Shown: positions 16,181 through 24,701 of the stretch, one piece after another
How the letters are laid out: each line of letters begins with the position of its first letter
Numbering within the stretch: position 1 is the first letter of the stretch
From: Bdellovibrionales bacterium
GTDB lineage: Bacteria > Bdellovibrionota > Bdellovibrionia > Bdellovibrionales > JAMPXM01
Reading direction: 5' to 3'
DNA: 64,000 nucleotides
NCBI GenBank assembly: GCA_016713885.1
Contig: JADJOF010000003.1
Location: 1 to 64,000, forward strand
The notes under the pieces: generated by a model
The model's input: only the letters and a program-made list of their open reading frames with translations
Told to the model about the DNA's origin: nothing
Databases searched by the model: none
Position numbers and translations under genes: made by a program

Positions 16181-17191
16181 GTGGCGAAGCGCAAGTTGGA
16201 TCTTACGATTTCTATATTGAGTCTTGTGGCTTCGATGCTTATCGGTTTCACGGCTTTGGCGGGTGAGCCGGTGGCGCAGCCGGCCTCGCTCTTTCGAGAG
16301 TTCTCAGGTTCCGTTGAGTCAAACGGTGGCCTGAAGGCGACGCTTCGAGGACAGCTCCCACGGGCTTGCGCCGAGCATTTTCGAATTTTCTCGACAGGCC
16401 AGGTCGACGACAAGGGCTTCGTGGTCTTCTCGATTATCGACGAGTCCGCGAAGGGCGTTCGTTGCATTCGCGAGGGCTCGTGGCGGACTGAGGACTGGGT
16501 GAGTTTCGAATCGCTTGATCGGGCTCGCTACCAAGTGACCGTGGATATTTCATCTTCGTCGGTGGACGCTTCTCGCCCGGGCGCGATTCGCGTTGGAGCC
16601 AGAGGGCCGATGCCACCCGTGCCGGTCGCAGAGCGGGTCGCGATGGAGGCCTCAAGCTGTACTCAATGCAACCGGCCGCCACAGCCGGGATCGGGCATCG
16701 CCGGCGGGCCGGGTCTTCGCGATGACCTTAAGTCTGTGGCAGAGCGGGGACGAGGGCGTCGTCCGCGTCCACCCGGTGAAGATGATCGTCTTGAGGATGG
16801 CGGTGAGGGTGGTCCTAGCGGTGACTTTGCCGGTGATCGAGGGTCTCGAGAGAGGAAGCGCTTTGGCTCAAGCCGTCGCCGATCGCGTCCCGATTTTGAC
16901 GATGACGACGATGATGATGTGGGAGTTGCGCGAGCCGCACGCGGCGGCGGTGGTGGGATGAACTCCATGTACGGTGGTGGGATGATGCCGTCGTGGTACG
17001 TACCAAGCTATGGGACCGGGTACGGCGCAAGTGCCATGACGGGCTACGGCTCACAGCAGATGGGGATGGGAAGTCTGTTTGGAGGACAAGCGACGATGGG
17101 AATGTCGCTCTTTCCGTCGCTTGCAACGGGGGGCTATGGCTACGGGCAGGGACAGAATTCGATGCTCCCCTATGGGCTCTGGGGAAGATAA
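16181..17191 (+). CDS. secreted low-complexity protein, acidic and Gly/Met/Tyr-rich
   Basis: 336 residues from GTG 16181, chosen because AAAGGAG sits six bases upstream; an ATG at 16160 is also in frame. A signal peptide (LTISILSLVASMLIGFTALA) precedes a folded part of about 130 residues with paired Cys. After that the chain is disordered: Arg/Pro/Asp/Glu-rich (RGRGRRPRPPGEDDRLEDGG), a run of eight or so Asp, a Gly run, then Met/Gly/Tyr-rich repeats (MYGGGMMPSW, GYGSQQMGMGSLFG). Such tails are typical of surface or matrix proteins. A terminator hairpin directly follows. The convergent neighbour is an exported metalloprotease, whose relation is unknown. Confidence 0.65.
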   Translation: MAKRKLDLTISILSLVASMLIGFTALAGEPVAQPASLFREFSGSVESNGGLKATLRGQLPRACAEHFRIFSTGQVDDKGFVVFSIIDESAKGVRCIREGSWRTEDWVSFESLDRARYQVTVDISSSSVDASRPGAIRVGARGPMPPVPVAERVAMEASSCTQCNRPPQPGSGIAGGPGLRDDLKSVAERGRGRRPRPPGEDDRLEDGGEGGPSGDFAGDRGSRERKRFGSSRRRSRPDFDDDDDDDVGVARAARGGGGGMNSMYGGGMMPSWYVPSYGTGYGASAMTGYGSQQMGMGSLFGGQATMGMSLFPSLATGGYGYGQGQNSMLPYGLWGR

Positions 17192-17193
17192 TG

Positions 17194-17213
17194 AAGCCGG
17201 GCTTCCCCGGCTT
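17194..17213. terminator. bidirectional hairpin between convergent genes
   Basis: AAGCCGGG pairs with CCCGGCTT around a 4-base loop, immediately after the stop of the Gly/Met-rich gene and 9 bases before the end of the convergent metalloprotease. The flanking A/T content is low, so termination strength is uncertain. Confidence 0.6.
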
Positions 17214-17221
17214 GTCTGGCG

Positions 17222-18391
17222 CTACTCAATTCCGGCGGTGCGCCAGAGGTCGGCGCGGAAGGCGCTGGTCAGTTTCGAGCCCTCCATGAATTGAACTTCT
17301 ATAGGACGACCGAGGCCGGTTCCGTTGATGTTCACGATCGCGATCCAAACTTGATTTCGCTTTGAGCGAAGAGAAGTGACGTAGCTATAGGCCGAGGGAC
17401 CAGTGGATTCACCGCGAAGGCCATCGCTTGATTCGCGAACGGTGGAGAAGACCTGTCCGCCGAGGTTAAATTCAGAAACGGCGTTGGCCGCGAGCGTGAG
17501 GTCAAAGCTCTCAGTGCCAAGATCATCTTGATAGCTGAGTCGAAGAGTGCCGCCGGTCTTAGTGACGGTTGCTTTGATTTTACCCTGAGCCTTGCGTCCA
17601 GTGAGAAGCTCAAAGATGCGCGAGGGCTCATGACCAGAGAGATCCGGATGAATTTGTCCACTCATCTTAAGATTCGAATCGCGTTTTATCAGTAAGTATT
17701 GGTGGTGATCAATCTGAGTCATGTACATCTTGCCGCCGGCAGCCCAGCGAGGATCGTTTGAACTCGCATCCTGTAGCTTTGAAACCAGATTGGAATCCAC
17801 AATAGTGCCTTCAACATGACCGCAGCCTAAGACATGTCCCATCTCGTGAAGTAGCATCCCGTGAAATGTGTAAGGAGCGGACCAGTTTGGAAAATCGCTC
17901 CCTGGAAAGAGGGAGCCTCGAGGTGCAAACCAGAGTAGACCTTGTCCGAGCCCAGATTTTTCGTCGTAAGCCGTTCGCAGTGCAAACGAGTACGGCTTTT
18001 GATAAAGGGAGATTCCTCTTTGAACATCGGCGTTCGTTGCTCCGACATAGATTTTAAGACGGGTTGATGCTTGGCAGTTTTCGTACTGGTAATTGAAGTT
18101 CAGTTCGTGCCCGGGGCTTGAACGAGAAAGTCGCTCAGCCGTATAGGTTTTCCAGATTGCGACAGCAGACTCAAAATCGGCTTTTGCCTGATCCGGCTTG
18201 AGGCCTTCGCCAGGAGCGATCTCAATGCAATACGAGACCGGGGCTTGGCCGAGGAACCACGCGCTCTCCCAGTCCATGGATTTGTAATCGCCACCGCTGC
18301 TGGTCATGCCGCCGGCCATGGCCAGCGACGAGAAGAGTGCGCCTGTGATCAATACTAAAAACTGCTTTCCATTTCTCAATCCAAGTCTCAT
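17222..18391 (-). CDS. exported zinc metalloprotease (HExxHxxGxxH, metzincin-like)
   Basis: 389 residues with a signal peptide (KQFLVLITGALFSSLAMA). The catalytic motif HEMGHVLGCGH is at about residues 182-192, giving three His zinc ligands and the catalytic Glu, the metzincin pattern. A Met-turn candidate is the KMYMTQ stretch about 30 residues later. The N-terminal half resembles the matrixin fold (FESAVAIWKTYT, then LKIYVGATNAD), while the C-terminal 180 residues are beta-rich and unassigned. The exported location suggests degradation of external or envelope protein. It is monocistronic; a divergent TIGR02147 gene starts 121 bases upstream. Confidence 0.8.
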   Translation of the reverse strand: MRLGLRNGKQFLVLITGALFSSLAMAGGMTSSGGDYKSMDWESAWFLGQAPVSYCIEIAPGEGLKPDQAKADFESAVAIWKTYTAERLSRSSPGHELNFNYQYENCQASTRLKIYVGATNADVQRGISLYQKPYSFALRTAYDEKSGLGQGLLWFAPRGSLFPGSDFPNWSAPYTFHGMLLHEMGHVLGCGHVEGTIVDSNLVSKLQDASSNDPRWAAGGKMYMTQIDHHQYLLIKRDSNLKMSGQIHPDLSGHEPSRIFELLTGRKAQGKIKATVTKTGGTLRLSYQDDLGTESFDLTLAANAVSEFNLGGQVFSTVRESSDGLRGESTGPSAYSYVTSLRSKRNQVWIAIVNINGTGLGRPIEVQFMEGSKLTSAFRADLWRTAGIE

Positions 18392-18512
18392 TGAGACCTC
18401 CTATCGTTGAGATGGGTTATGCGACAACCGGCTGCGCAAATAAATGTAAAAGAAAGACAATACGTCTACGATATTTCCTTTTAGGAAAGACTGTGGTTTA
18501 AGATATTGGAAT

Positions 18513-19334
18513 ATGTTGCTTTATTCATATACGGACTATCGAAAATCAGTGCTCTGGGCTTTGGATCGCATGGCCCTGCGAGGTCAGCGGCTAACCTACG
18601 GTGAGCTAGCGCAGGCGATGCGTGTACAAAGTCCGTATCTTTCGAAAGTATTTTCAGGCGCGGCCGAACTGAACGAAGACCAGATCTACCTATTAAGCGA
18701 AAAGCTTGAGATGAGTGATGAGGAGAGTGAGTACCTCTCGCTGCTATTGCGCTATAGTCGCGCTTCGGTGAAGGCGCGCAAAGAGAAATTGTTGCGGCAG
18801 ATTCAGCGAATTCAAAAGGAGAAACTTTCGCCAGCCGAGAATCGATCGGCAGCAGCGCTTTCTTCTCAGAGCACTGACGAAGCGATGAATCGCTATTACT
18901 TGGATCCGTGGGCGCAGATCATTCACATGTATCTGACGATTCCGACTTGGCAGAAAAAACCGATGGAGCTCTGTGAAAAAACCGGGATTGCGGCGGATCA
19001 TCTTGGTTCGGTTTTGAAGACGCTTGAGGAGCTCGGCATTATTCAAGCGCGAGATGGCGCCTACCGACTTTTAAAAGATCAGCTCCATCTTCCAAAGACC
19101 TCGACCCTCTGTCGGCCTCAGCAGAGTTTGATGAAGACGTTGTGCCTGCACCGGGCTCTGACGCCTGAGTCAGAGGCATATTCGTTTCTTGCCACGTTCA
19201 CAGCCAACGAGAAGACGCGAATCAAAATTCAGTCCGAGTTCGTCGAGTTTTTGAAGTCCGTCGAGCGGCTCGTTGCCGATGCGCCGAGCGAGGACGTCTA
19301 CCAAATTCAGTTCGATCTTTTTGGCTGGAGCTAA
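18513..19334 (+). CDS. TIGR02147 family protein (putative regulator)
   Basis: 273 residues with the family architecture. The N-terminal YTDYRKSVLWALDRM is followed by a lambda-repressor-like helix-turn-helix (LTYGELAQAMRVQSPYLSKVF). The DUF4423-type region follows, with YYLDPWAQIIHMYLTIP, a second winged-helix segment (ELCEKTGIAADHLGSVLKTLEELGII), and QSLMKTLCLHRAL. These proteins are numerous in Bdellovibrionota and Fibrobacteres and are presumed transcriptional regulators; targets are unknown. The neighbouring divergent metalloprotease is a candidate target by position only. ATG 18513 is the natural start of the conserved N-terminus. Confidence 0.85.
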   Translation: MLLYSYTDYRKSVLWALDRMALRGQRLTYGELAQAMRVQSPYLSKVFSGAAELNEDQIYLLSEKLEMSDEESEYLSLLLRYSRASVKARKEKLLRQIQRIQKEKLSPAENRSAAALSSQSTDEAMNRYYLDPWAQIIHMYLTIPTWQKKPMELCEKTGIAADHLGSVLKTLEELGIIQARDGAYRLLKDQLHLPKTSTLCRPQQSLMKTLCLHRALTPESEAYSFLATFTANEKTRIKIQSEFVEFLKSVERLVADAPSEDVYQIQFDLFGWS

Positions 19335-19457
19335 CGCGTTGGGGCCGTAGGCCGGTAAGCAGAATCAGTTTCTACGCTATGACGAAAGGTCGCGGTCCAG
19401 AAATCCGCTACGAAAGCGAAAGTTCTCCGCCCGGGAACGGAGGAGTTTTAATCAGCG

Positions 19458-20003
19458 TCACTTTGCAAATGCGTTGATGAGGCCCAAGAACGAAATTGAA
19501 AGCACATGGCCCATTGGCGATAGGTCATACTTATCTTTCTCAATCTTTTCTATCATCTTGCTAGATAGAAGGTCCTTGATATGGTGGTAAAATTGTCCTT
19601 GCGAAATTTTAGTTCTTTCTAAAATTTCTTTTTGCGCGAGCGGTCCATCCTTAATAAGAGACTTCACAATAGCTAGTTTTTCAATTGAAGAGAAGTTTCC
19701 CGAAAACTTTGTTATAATATCCGTGTTCGCGGTTTCGATAAATTGATCGAACTCTATATCATTCTTAAACCCACCGCAGCCACTCCATCTAACTAGTCTC
19801 CTTGGATTTTGTGAAGGCATTGCCAAGCCCGAAAACATCATGCCCTTTTGAAAAAGACCACCGTGCTTTTGCATAAACTTATCTAAATCTATCGCAAGCT
19901 CCTTCTCTGAAGTTGCAGATTTAGGCTTGGTTGGAGTCGCTCCGAGCATAAGTTCAAGTTTAGCAATACGCTTTTCTAAATCTTCAACTTTTACTTTCGC
20001 CAC
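19458..20003 (-). CDS. winged-helix DNA-binding protein, probably autoregulated and transferred
   Basis: 181 residues. A short N-terminal coiled coil (VEDLEKRIAKLELML) is followed by a linker and a winged helix near the C-terminus (EKLAIVKSLIKDGPLAQKEI, RTKISQGQFYHHIKDLLSS, MIEKIEKDKYDLSPMG), resembling ArsR-type helix-turn-helix domains. Codons are clearly AT-richer than in neighbouring genes, pointing to horizontal acquisition. Start is GTG 20003 with a CGGAG Shine-Dalgarno about 7 bases upstream. A 30-base palindrome lies 14 bases upstream of the start and is the obvious candidate operator. The ligand and wider targets are unknown. Confidence 0.7.
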   Translation of the reverse strand: MAKVKVEDLEKRIAKLELMLGATPTKPKSATSEKELAIDLDKFMQKHGGLFQKGMMFSGLAMPSQNPRRLVRWSGCGGFKNDIEFDQFIETANTDIITKFSGNFSSIEKLAIVKSLIKDGPLAQKEILERTKISQGQFYHHIKDLLSSKMIEKIEKDKYDLSPMGHVLSISFLGLINAFAK

Positions 20004-20017
20004 GTGAATCTCCGAAA

Positions 20018-20047
20018 TATGTTATTCCGTAATTACGAAATAACATA
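20018..20047. promoter_or_regulatory. 30-base near-perfect palindrome, candidate operator
   Basis: Positions 20018-20047 form an inverted repeat centred on AATT with 14 of 15 base pairs matching; the only mismatch is position 10 against 21. The arms carry TATGTTATT and AATAACATA. It lies between the start codon of the winged-helix gene and its presumed promoter, as expected for a dimeric autorepressor. Confidence 0.6.
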
Positions 20048-20197
20048 ACAAACCAGAGAATATCATTCAAGGTATTTCTAGGCATAGGCAGCAAAAACGC
20101 CTGTCAGCGCTATTCTCAGAGGTTTGTCTGAACAAAATCCAATGTTTCCGCTATACACTCTGATCTGAAGTCCATGTATTCGCGATCGATGCCAGTT

Positions 20198-20825
20198 TGC
20201 AATTCTCCATACTGGCTCGAAACCGACGCGCCCAAAAAATATTCCTTAAGAAAATGCGAGTACCACGTGTCGCCATCGTTCAGGTTTAAGCATCTGCGAG
20301 CGCGGTGGAACCACGCCATCGGCCTCGAGCTGATTCAAAACATGATAGTCTTTCACGACATTGTAGTCGCGGCCCCAAGAGATTACGCGAGTGAATGGGC
20401 GCGAACTCCAGAAGCCGTGCTTTGCCGAGCCGCGTTTACGCTGAATGGCGCGAGCAATTCCGCCTGTTACACCAGAGATAAACCCATGCCACAGAAACTG
20501 TTTCGAGAGTTTCAAAGTGATGTGCAGGTGATTTCCGGCATTCACGATGCGGTAGATACGAACACCGTGGCGCTTTGCAAGTTTTGCGATCACGGCATGC
20601 ACGACGGTGTCATATTTGAGGAGTGATTTCGTCCCTCGTGCGCGGTCGCTTCTTAAAACAAGATGCATCGCCTCTTTTGTGGCGCGCGGACGGTACTGTC
20701 GTGACGCCCGTGTCGTTCGTTTTCCCGGAGCAAAAGCACGCTGTTCTTTCGGAAAGCCATGGAAGGAGACTTGTTTTCTTCTCATGATTTTCCTTTCGCG
20801 GTTTTCGGCGTGACCGAGGGTCTAC
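20198..20825 (-). mobile_element. RAYT-type transposase module, copy A
   Basis: About 630 bases containing one transposase gene and short flanks that are shared with copy B at 39199-39821. The upstream flank (20802-20825) matches copy B at 21 of 24 bases and the downstream flank (20198-20218) at 18 of 21 bases by hand alignment. Outside these blocks the copies diverge, so they mark the approximate element ends. I see no terminal inverted repeats or target duplication. Confidence 0.6.
20246..20785 (-). CDS. REP-associated tyrosine transposase (HUH/Y1 family), copy A
   Basis: 179 residues. The HUH motif is NHLH (H86, H88) in IVNAGNHLHITLKLS, and the catalytic Tyr is probably Y147 in VVKDYHVLN. 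These are the two features of Y1/IS200-like single-strand transposases of the RAYT branch. The N-terminus (RRKQVSFHGFPKEQRAFAPG) is basic. It is about 85% identical to copy B at 39236, so the two diverged recently. RAYT proteins mobilise short palindromic REP sequences rather than themselves; no REP array was recognised here. Confidence 0.82.
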   Translation of the reverse strand: MRRKQVSFHGFPKEQRAFAPGKRTTRASRQYRPRATKEAMHLVLRSDRARGTKSLLKYDTVVHAVIAKLAKRHGVRIYRIVNAGNHLHITLKLSKQFLWHGFISGVTGGIARAIQRKRGSAKHGFWSSRPFTRVISWGRDYNVVKDYHVLNQLEADGVVPPRSQMLKPERWRHVVLAFS

Positions 20826-21425
20826 ATCAGGGGCCATAAAAGGTCAAACTTCATGGCCTAAATATCGATCACGCAGCTAAAAGAGTAGGTGGAGCTCGTT
20901 TGGGAGTGCTGATATAGAGCGAAAATGGCCATCGAAGCCGGAAAGCATCCGGATATTTTTCTTTCACTTTGAGCATTCGCAAGTCACCGGCTGTTGGCTG
21001 AACGTCGCGGACGGAGTGCGAACGACAAAATCGTTCCAGATGGTCGCGAAGACCACCAAGGTTATGGCATTCGAGAGTTTTCGTCGTTTGAAAATGGGGA
21101 CTTGAATGCTTCCCCGCGCGGAGTTGTTTTTAAACCCGTCTGGCGGCCCCCACTCGTGCTTAAATCCACATTCAGAAAACCTTCGCGAAGAATCCGCCCG
21201 GTAATCTGCGATTGTCCGTTCGCGAAAGGCCTTTGACTTTCGGCCATCGTGAACCTGTTTGAGAGTTTTCTTTAAAAGTTGCAAGTTCGTGCCGGCCGTG
21301 AGTGCAAAATGAAACATAATTCGCAAAGACCTGATGGATATCCGAACGCAGGGGGATGTGGAGATTTCGCCAATTGACATTTGGCGAGGGCTCTCCAGAA
21401 TTCCTTGTTACGGAGGTCCTAACGC
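20826..21425. other. 600-base region without a supportable gene
   Basis: Frames are open on both strands (for example 20964-21380 on the minus strand), but none has a convincing start, Shine-Dalgarno or recognisable domain. The 21426 gene is preceded by AAGGAATTC... and GGAGGTC at about 21411-21417, a good ribosome-binding site. A small CCGG-flanked hairpin lies near 20937-20953. The segment may be decayed transposase or flank of copy A. Confidence 0.35.
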
Positions 21426-22396
21426 ATGGATATGATTGAAGTCTCAGGGCTCTTTAAGAGTTACGGTCCGATCCAAGCCATTCACGACATCAACTTCAAA
21501 GTCAAAAGGGGTGAGGTCGTGGGCTTTCTTGGCCCAAACGGAGCCGGTAAATCGACGACGATGAAGATCATTACGGGCTCGATGGCGCCGAGTGGTGGTT
21601 CGGTTCGCGTCGCCGGTTTTGATGTTTTTGAAGATCCGATCGAGGTTAAAAAACGGATTGGCTATCTTCCGGAGAATCCGCCGGTCTATGGCGATATGAG
21701 CGTCGAGAGTTATCTCAAGTTTGTCGCAAAACTCAAAGGCGTTGAGGCGTCGCGCGTGAAGGCGCAGGTTGAGAAGTCGATTGAGAAGACAGATCTTGGC
21801 AGCGTTCGCCGTCGTTTGATTCAGAATTTATCGAAAGGCTATCGCCAGCGTGTGGGAATTGCTCAGGCCCTGGTGAGTGATCCCGAGGTCTTGATTCTTG
21901 ATGAGCCGACGTCAGGTCTTGATCCTCGTCAGGTCGCTGAGGTGCGGGCGCTGATTAAGGAACTGAAAGGCGAGCACACGATTATTTTGTCGACGCATAT
22001 TTTGCCTGAGGTTCAGGCGATGTGCGAGCGGATCATCATTATCAATCGCGGACACATTGTCGCGCAGGATTCGCTCGAAGGGCTTTCAACGCGGATGGCG
22101 GGTGCAACACAAGTGAAAATCAAAGTCGCTCGTCCGTCTGGTGAAGTTGAAAAGTCGCTTCAGGCGATCCCCGGAGTTTCGGCACTGGTGAGGGTGAGCA
22201 TGGCTACGCTATGGCGATTGCCTCAGGTGGTGCCGCAGACAGTGCGACCGACGGTGTCGTTGAGCGAATTGCTGAAACAGCCGTTCAGTCGCGGGCGGGG
22301 CTTCTTGAGCTTCGCCGTGAGAGCGCGGATCTTGAAGAGATTTTCTTAAAACTCACGACAAGTGAAGAGACTCAAGCAACAGGGGGTGCCGTATGA
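21426..22396 (+). CDS. ABC transporter ATP-binding protein (GldA-like), frameshifted near the end
   Basis: ATPase of a multidrug/gliding-type ABC exporter. Walker A GPNGAGKST, the Q-loop YLPENPPVYGDM, signature LSKGYRQR, Walker B VLILDEPTSGLD and the H-loop STHILPE are all present. The C-terminal domain is cut by a frameshift within 22187-22198: the original frame continues as junk to 22349, whereas the alternative frame reads GYAMAIASGGAADS through LLELRRESADLEEIFLKLT, the standard C-terminus of this family, and ends at 22396. That end overlaps the next ATG, confirming the repaired frame. GGAGGTC precedes ATG 21426. First gene of a four-gene export operon. Confidence 0.88.
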
Positions 22397-23163
22397 GAGG
22401 CGTCTTGGTGATCGCGGGAAAAGATTTGCGAAATCTGTTTTTGAGTCCGCTGTTCTATGGAATTGCGGGCCTGTGCACAATTGCATGGACGCTCGTTTAC
22501 TTTTTAGGTCTTCAAGATTTTGCGCAGGCTTCGGCAATGAGCATGATGCAGGGTGGGCAAGAGGGCGGTGCGAATATCCATTTCGTTGTTTTCGCGCGCC
22601 ACATCTCGCTTGTGAATCTGGTGATGATCTTTTCAGTGAGCGCGATGAGCATGCGTCTTTTTACAGAAGAGAAACGAAACCAAACGATGTCGTTACTTTT
22701 GACGTCGCCGGTCACGGCCACCGAAATTACGCTCGGTAAACTCCTTGCGGGTCTTACGGCGGCTTGGGCGCTGGTCGCGATTTCGTTTCTCTATCCACTC
22801 AGTCTGCGCGCATTTGCGAGTTTTGATTGGGGACCGCTCATCTCAAGTTACATGGGGCTTTTGCTGATCACGGGCTGCTACGTTGCCATCGGGATGTTTG
22901 CTTCGAGCTTGACTGAGAGCACTGTGCTTTCGGTGGTGATGGCGCTGATTTTCAATGTCATGCTTTGGTTTGTTGGTGCTGTTGCGGAAGCGCAGCCAGA
23001 GCCTCCGTGGAACAAGATTTTCGAACATCTCAATGTCGGAACGCACTTTGTGAACTTTATTAAAGGCTCGGTGAGCGTCGCGGGCCTGACGTTCTTCGCA
23101 AGTGTCATTGTATTGATGACCTTTCTCACTCAGCGTGTCGTTGAGTCGAATCGTTGGAGATAA
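22393..23163 (+). CDS. ABC transporter permease (ABC-2 / GldF-like)
   Basis: 256 residues with about six transmembrane helices: GLCTIAWTLVYFLGL, LVNLVMIFSVSAMSMRLFTEE, LLAGLTAAWALVAISFLYP, YMGLLLITGCYVAIGMFASSL, LSVVMALIFNVMLWFVG and GLTFFASVIVLMTFL. The cytoplasmic EEKRNQTMSLLLTSPVTATEI loop, which contacts the ATPase, is the ABC-2 family signature. Its ATG overlaps the repaired stop of the ATPase gene (ATGA). The next gene begins 3 bases after its stop. The pairing with GldG-like and DUF4340 proteins matches the well-known three- to four-gene arrangement; the substrate is unknown. Confidence 0.88.
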   Translation: MRGVLVIAGKDLRNLFLSPLFYGIAGLCTIAWTLVYFLGLQDFAQASAMSMMQGGQEGGANIHFVVFARHISLVNLVMIFSVSAMSMRLFTEEKRNQTMSLLLTSPVTATEITLGKLLAGLTAAWALVAISFLYPLSLRAFASFDWGPLISSYMGLLLITGCYVAIGMFASSLTESTVLSVVMALIFNVMLWFVGAVAEAQPEPPWNKIFEHLNVGTHFVNFIKGSVSVAGLTFFASVIVLMTFLTQRVVESNRWR

Positions 23164-23166
23164 GTC

Positions 23167-24683
23167 ATGAGCAAAATCAGTAAATTCAGTCTGCTTTTTT
23201 CAGGTCTCTTCGCTGTCGCAGTCGTTGTGACTCGCATTATTTTAAACGGTTGGGTTGATGCGATGTGGGTCCCGCTGGGACTCGCGATTCTGCTCTTCGT
23301 GGTCCCGGTCGTGAAGGATTGGCGCTTGATGGCGGAGTTCTTTACATTAAAAACGACAAAGCATGGCATGAACATGGGCGTGATGATTCTCACCATGCTT
23401 GTGCTCCTGTTTGCGGTGAACTTTCTTTCGGTGAGCCAAGAGAAGAAGTGGGACTGGACGTCGGAAGGCCTGAATTCGCTTTCGGAACAGTCGCTGAAGG
23501 CCGTTCAGACGATGAAGACCGGAACAGAGTTTGTCCTGCTCTATCGCAAAGGCGATGGCGACGAGCAGATCCGTCGACAAGTACAGGAGCTTTCGCAGCT
23601 GTATCTTGATGTCTCAAAAAACATTCAACTGAAAATGTACAACGCACTTGAGCGACCGGATTTGGCGAAGAAGTACGAGTACACGTCAGGGCCATTCGCC
23701 TTTTATCTTGTGTCGGGCGAGCGTCACATGAAGATCGAAAATCCAAGCGAAGAAGAGATCACGCGCACGATGCTTCGTTTTGGCAAAGATAAAAAGAAAC
23801 TGGTCTACTTTGTTTCTGGGCACGGTGAGCTTGATCCGGAGCTTCAGGGACAAGAGGCGATTTCTCTATTCAAGACCGACCTTGAGCTCTCTTACGAAGT
23901 GAAAAAGCTTGAGCTGTTCAAGCAAACCAAGGTTCCAGACGATGCTGAGCTTGTCGTGATTGCGGGGCCTCGTCAGGCCTACTTGGCGCCGGAGGTCGAA
24001 GCCCTTCGTGAGTACGCGAAGCGCGGCGGTCGGTTGATGCTCGCGCTTGATCCCGACGGAAAGCACGGGCTTGCCTCTTTGACGAAGTCATTTGGTGTTG
24101 AGTATCAAAATGACTACGTTCTGGATCCGCGAGCGATGATCCCTGGTGCCGGCACGATCGCCGCGATCGGAAGTGAGTTTTCGACGACGGCCGAAGCTAC
24201 GCGTCCGCTTCGGAACGGTTTTGCGGTGTTTATTGTGGCCTCTGGTCTCAAGCGTGCTCCAGATGCTCCCGCTGATTTTAAATTCGATGAGCTTGTGAAA
24301 ACTGATGACACTCCGATTGCAGCAGAAGAGCTGACGAATACCCCGAAGGTGCGATCGAAAGGTCCTCACGTGATGGGTTATGAGGTGAAGGGGAAGCTTG
24401 CTGGCGGCGAGAAGGAGTTTGATGTCATTATCTTTGGCGATAGCGACTTCTTTAGGAATGGATTTACCGCAATAACTTGAACCGCGATCTGGCGATGAAC
24501 TCGGTTTCCAAGTTTGGCAAAGACTCGGAACTCGTGTCGATTCGTCCAAAGACGCCAAAGGGAACGCAGCTTTCAATGACACGAACGCAGTTGATGATTG
24601 TTCTATTCGGCTTTCTCTTGCCGGTTCCAATATTGATGTTCTTTACGAGCGGACTTTTGTGGTGGCGCCGAAAGGCAGCATAA
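23167..24683 (+). CDS. GldG-like ABC auxiliary protein, frameshifted
   Basis: Extracytoplasmic auxiliary subunit of the ABC system. Two transmembrane helices at the N-terminus (ISKFSLLFSGLFAVAVVVTR and a second near residue 75) precede the large soluble domain with SVSQEKKWDWTSEGLNSLSE, VYFVSGHGELDPEL, LVVIAGPRQAYLAPEVEALR and GGRLMLALDPDG. A frameshift at about 24461-24468 ends one frame at 24480. The restored frame reads YRNNLNRDLAMNSVSKFGK and finishes with a C-terminal transmembrane helix (MIVLFGFLLPVPILMFF) and an Arg/Lys tail at 24683, the usual family end. GGAGA precedes ATG 23167. Confidence 0.85.
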
Positions 24684-24701
24684 GTAGTGAGGCGTGAAGT
24701 C

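Noticed and set aside
20964..21380. 138-residue minus-strand open frame in the gap before the ABC operon
   Set aside because: No ribosome-binding site, no recognisable domain, and atypical composition; overlapping frames on the other strand are equally open.
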